DNA from: Scatophagus argus
Lineage: Eukaryota > Chordata > Actinopteri > Scatophagidae
Length of the DNA: 64,000 nucleotides
Reading direction: 5' to 3'
NCBI RefSeq assembly: GCF_020382885.2
Contig: NC_058513.1
Coordinates: 11,433,641-11,497,640, forward strand
The first letter of the stretch is position 1. Every line of letters begins with the position of its first letter. Shown piece after piece: positions 60,901 through 64,000 of this stretch. The position numbers were made by a program, and so were the translations under genes. The notes beneath the pieces were generated by a model. The model did not search any database. It worked only from the letters and a program-made list of their open reading frames with translations, and was not told the origin of the DNA.

Positions 60901-63900
60901 GCATTGTGTGGAAATGATGAGATTTGTCTTCCATGTCCAAACAGGCCTTTCAGTCTCAGTCTGAGTTCTCTCAGCAGCAGACATGGTACTCAGGCATGGT
61001 GACCAACCAGAAGACAGTGACTATGTCTCAGGCCCAGAAGACCATCAGTGATGTGAGTACGCTTTCCGTTGTCCTCAAAAGGACTTCTTTTCTTTCATGA
61101 AATTGAAAGTATTGTGTCTTTAAATAAATTAAGTGGTACTGAGCAATTATAGACAAAGAGTCTTTTCTATCTTGAATCAAATGCCCTGATTGGTTGATTG
61201 ATTTTGCGCTTCTTTAACAGGTGAAGTACACAGAGGAGTACGAGCAGTCAAAAGGAAAAGGTAGCTTCCCTGCCATGATAACACCAGGTTACCAGGCTGC
61301 CAAACAAGCCAACACTTTGGCCAGTAGTGTAAGTTGGTACAATTTATTTTTTTCTTGTACCTCTCTGGACCAAATAGACCAAAACTGAAGCTTTTGTAAT
61401 TCAAATCAGCCAATTCCTTTGGGTGAATGTGTGCCTCTGCCAGTGGATGATGTGACTGTGTTACAAAGTCACGGAGCCAAAGCAAATTAATTGTTTCCTT
61501 TCTCTTTAGCTGGAATATAAAAAAGGACACGAGGAGAGAGTTTCAAAGTACACAACGTTTGTTGACCCCCCAGAGGTGCTTCTGGCCAAGAAGCAAGGAC
61601 AAATTGTTAGCGATGTAAGCATTTCAATGAGCCATAATTTCTGAGCACATTTTACTTTCTATGACTAAATGTTACTGATAAGATTGGTCATATGAAGCAG
61701 TAATTTTTAACTTTACTGACCTTACTGTGCAGCTGAATCACTGTTTTTCCTTCTCCAGTATGTCTACACAGAAGAGTATGAGCAGCAGAGAGGTAAAGGT
61801 AGTTTTCCTGCGCATCTAACACCTGGATACCAGATATCAAAGAAGGCCAGTGAGCAGGCCAGTGATGTAAGCAGACAATAAAAACACACACATGCATACA
61901 ACCACAGCTGCAGACCCACGGTCATCAGCTCATAATGTTTTTCATGCCCTACCAGATAAAGTATCGTCAGATGTATGAACAGGAGATGAAGGGTAAAGCC
62001 AGCACTGAGGCAGCAGTGGCTGAAGCAGTTCATGCCAGAGAAAATGCAGAGAACTTCAGCCAGGTAAGGAATCTACCTTCACTGTTTAATTAATGAGTTT
62101 TAAACAGTAGGACACAACAAAGGTAGAATCCCTTTAATTTAATGTATAATTTAAATGATACATGGCCACTTGGGCACATTTTTTTATTTTCAATCAGGAT
62201 GTTGTGGCTGACAGATTAAGCTTTAAGCCCACTGAAAGCATTTAGCAAAAAAATGATAATTAAATTATTTAGAATTATTTGCATTACTTTCTGTATTTTT
62301 TACATGTGAATTCAGTTGAATAAGTCACCCTCTGTTCACAGATTGCCTATACTGAGGAGTATGAGCAGCAACGAGGCAAAGGAAGTTTCCCTGCCATGAT
62401 CACTCCAGGTTATTATCTTGCGAAGAAGGCTCAGGAAAATGCTAGTGATGTGAGTATCAACCTGACAGCAACCATGAGACCAGAGTCTAGAAGGAGAATC
62501 GCTTTATTGGCAATATATTTATTTTTACATACACATACTGAATTTGTCTTCTGCATTCAGCCCATCCTTAGTTGAACACACATGCAACACCCAGCAAATT
62601 ACATACAGTGAAACACACAGGAGCAGTAGGCTGCAACTATCAAGCACCCAAATTGGGGATTAAGTGCCTTGCTCAAGGGCACTTAATCAGATGGCAAATG
62701 GAGTGGGGGAGATTAATCCCTCCACCACACCCAAATTTTTCTTGAGTGTCCGGTGGGGGAATCAAACCGGTGACCTTCCGATCACAAGCTGCTTCTCCAA
62801 CCTCTAGGCCACGGTCTATCACTAAAGTAGTTGGAAGGATGGGATGTCTGTTGTGCAGTTAAATGGGGGACCCAGTATCAGTTGTGTAACCGTGTGGACT
62901 GGTTGTGAATGCTGTCAGTGTAAAAGCTTTGGCTTTATCCATCACATGGCCTTGTCATCACCGCGCAGAATAGATGAGGGACTCCAATGAGAAAGGCTCG
63001 CCATGTTGTCATTGTTTAAACTGTCAGCCCTGACTAAATTAGACTCTGTGTGTGTGTGTGCGTGTGTGTGTGTGCATGTACTGCTAATCTCCTGATCCTG
63101 CAAAAATACAACATGTTGTCCTCCTACATGCACTCAGTCATCTTTCATCCCTTTTCAGCTGAAATACAGGAAGGACTTAAACAAGATGAAGGGCACCTCA
63201 CACTTCCATAGTCTGACATCCGAGGACAATCTGACTCTAAAGAACGCCCGCAAGATCAACAAGATTGTCAGTGAGGTGAGCTTGTCGGGCCATTAAGACC
63301 GAGAAGGATCTTCATTCGGTGGATTTGTCTCCTATCTTATTTCTAACTTTATTCAGGAAGTTGTAAATATTGTTATATCTATGCTCAAGTCTGTGACATT
63401 ACCAGACACAAATTGCTACTCAGTGTGTGTGTGTGTGTGTGTGTGTTTAAGAGCTGGAAACATTGGGCATACTGTGTCAGTTTCCAGCAGACATGAAACC
63501 ACCCAGCTTGCATTTTCAGCATCTCTGGCATGCCTGCCTGGTTGCGTTACAGCTCACCTCCAAGGCCACAGGACATCCCGTCACACTAATGTTACCTCAC
63601 ACAGTGCAACTATTCTGAGCCCTGATAATATGACATATAAATGTGAGCTATTAGCATCTATTCTGAGTCTTGCCTTCCACTAAAAACCACGCTGAGACAT
63701 TATCCAGTCATTTTTCTGGGAACAATGTTCTGAATTAGCTTTAATGTTTTAAGGTGACAAAATTGTCACTATGTGGCATTTCACTGGCAAAGGGACTGAC
63801 AAGTTAAATGGTGCCGTGCTGTCATTGTTAAGCTCAGCGAAGCATATTTAAGATTAAAAGTTTGCCTCAGTGACTCTATGACGGAGTGTCGGTGACAAGA

Positions 63901-64000
63901 GACTGATCAGTGGCGGCACTTTATATTTAGCACATAGCATAGTGCCACGAAGGATCAACTCTGACTGTTCAACAACAACCAAAAAAGGTGTTTAAAAATG
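57932..64000 (+). CDS. nrap: Nebulin-related anchoring protein, 5' part (11 exons visible, continues)
   Basis: Exons: 57932-57997, 58801-58895, 59047-59134, 60459-60563, 60945-61052, 61221-61328, 61510-61614, 61759-61866, 61956-62063, 62342-62449, 63159-63275; 372 codons in frame, continuing beyond the window. An N-terminal LIM domain has all eight zinc ligands (C4, C7, H25, C28, C31, C34, C52, H55). Nebulin-type actin-binding modules of about 35 aa follow, each with (S)DxxYxxxY starts: ISDVKYTEEYEQ, LEYKKGHEER, SDYVYTEEYEQQ, SDIKYRQMYEQ, IAYTEEYEQQ, SDLKYRKDLNKMKG. NRAP is a striated-muscle scaffold at intercalated discs and myotendinous junctions that helps assemble myofibrils. The region after the LIM domain (exon 4) differs from what I recall of mammals. 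No exon was found in 63276-64000. Confidence 0.95.
62488..62815 (-). repeat. tRNA-derived SINE, third family, copy 2
   Basis: In NRAP intron 10, antisense. On the minus strand the head is GACCGTGGCCTAGAGG (A-box) and CCGGTTTGATTCCCC (B-box), with the intact spacer that copy 1 lacks. The body and AATAAAGCGATTC-like tail match 28249-28580. No 5S-like sequence is attached here. Confidence 0.88.
63047..63074. repeat. (GT)n microsatellite
   Basis: A GT tract with one C interruption in NRAP intron 10, about 85 bp upstream of the exon at 63159. Confidence 0.92.
63423..63446. repeat. (GT)n microsatellite
   Basis: A pure 24-bp GT tract in the NRAP intron following the last visible exon. Confidence 0.92.

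Overview
This is a vertebrate nuclear genome segment, almost certainly from a ray-finned (teleost) fish. It is AT-rich, its genes are split into short exons with GT-AG introns, and it carries fish-type Tc1 transposons, tRNA-derived SINEs and long dinucleotide repeats. There are no operons, ribosome binding sites or CRISPR arrays. Exons were read by eye and joined by splice consensus, reading phase and family resemblance. No alignment or transcript data were available.

Six protein genes alternate in strand. NHLRC2 (minus, 12 coding exons, 987-18173) is followed head-to-head by DCLRE1A/SNM1A (plus, 9 exons, 18713-29520), then PLEKHS1 (minus, 16 exons, 33157-41826). Next come a coiled-coil/B30.2 (TRIM14-like, RING-less) gene (plus, 6 exons, 43986-46646), CASP7 (minus, 6 exons, 49829-56153), and the 5' part of NRAP (plus, 11 exons visible, running off the right edge). 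Except for the B30.2 gene, this is the order and relative orientation of human 10q25 (NRAP, CASP7, PLEKHS1, DCLRE1A, NHLRC2), so it is an old syntenic block rather than a functional operon. NHLRC2 and DCLRE1A share a 539-bp divergent promoter region. CASP7/NRAP and PLEKHS1/B30.2 are also divergent pairs.

The genes do unrelated jobs: an NHL/thioredoxin-like protein, interstrand-crosslink repair nuclease, PH-domain PI3K adaptor, putative innate-immune B30.2 protein, executioner caspase, and muscle LIM/nebulin anchoring protein. All six coding models stay in frame over their full visible length. One junction (DCLRE1A exon 1/2) is uncertain.

The accessory DNA holds two Tc1-family remnants in an NHLRC2 intron pair and two copies of one tRNA-derived SINE family, the copy at 54.5 kb having a perfect 13-bp target duplication. 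It also holds a second tRNA-SINE type, and a third SINE family present twice (28.3 and 62.5 kb), whose first copy is fused to a 5S rRNA-like sequence. Older dispersed repeats and several microsatellites complete the picture. The observations I consider most worth following are the RING-less B30.2 gene, a YxxM motif plus paired 14-3-3-like sites plus a PDZ-like C-terminus in PLEKHS1, the 5S/SINE chimera, and the caspase-7 N-terminal cleavage site and altered exosite.
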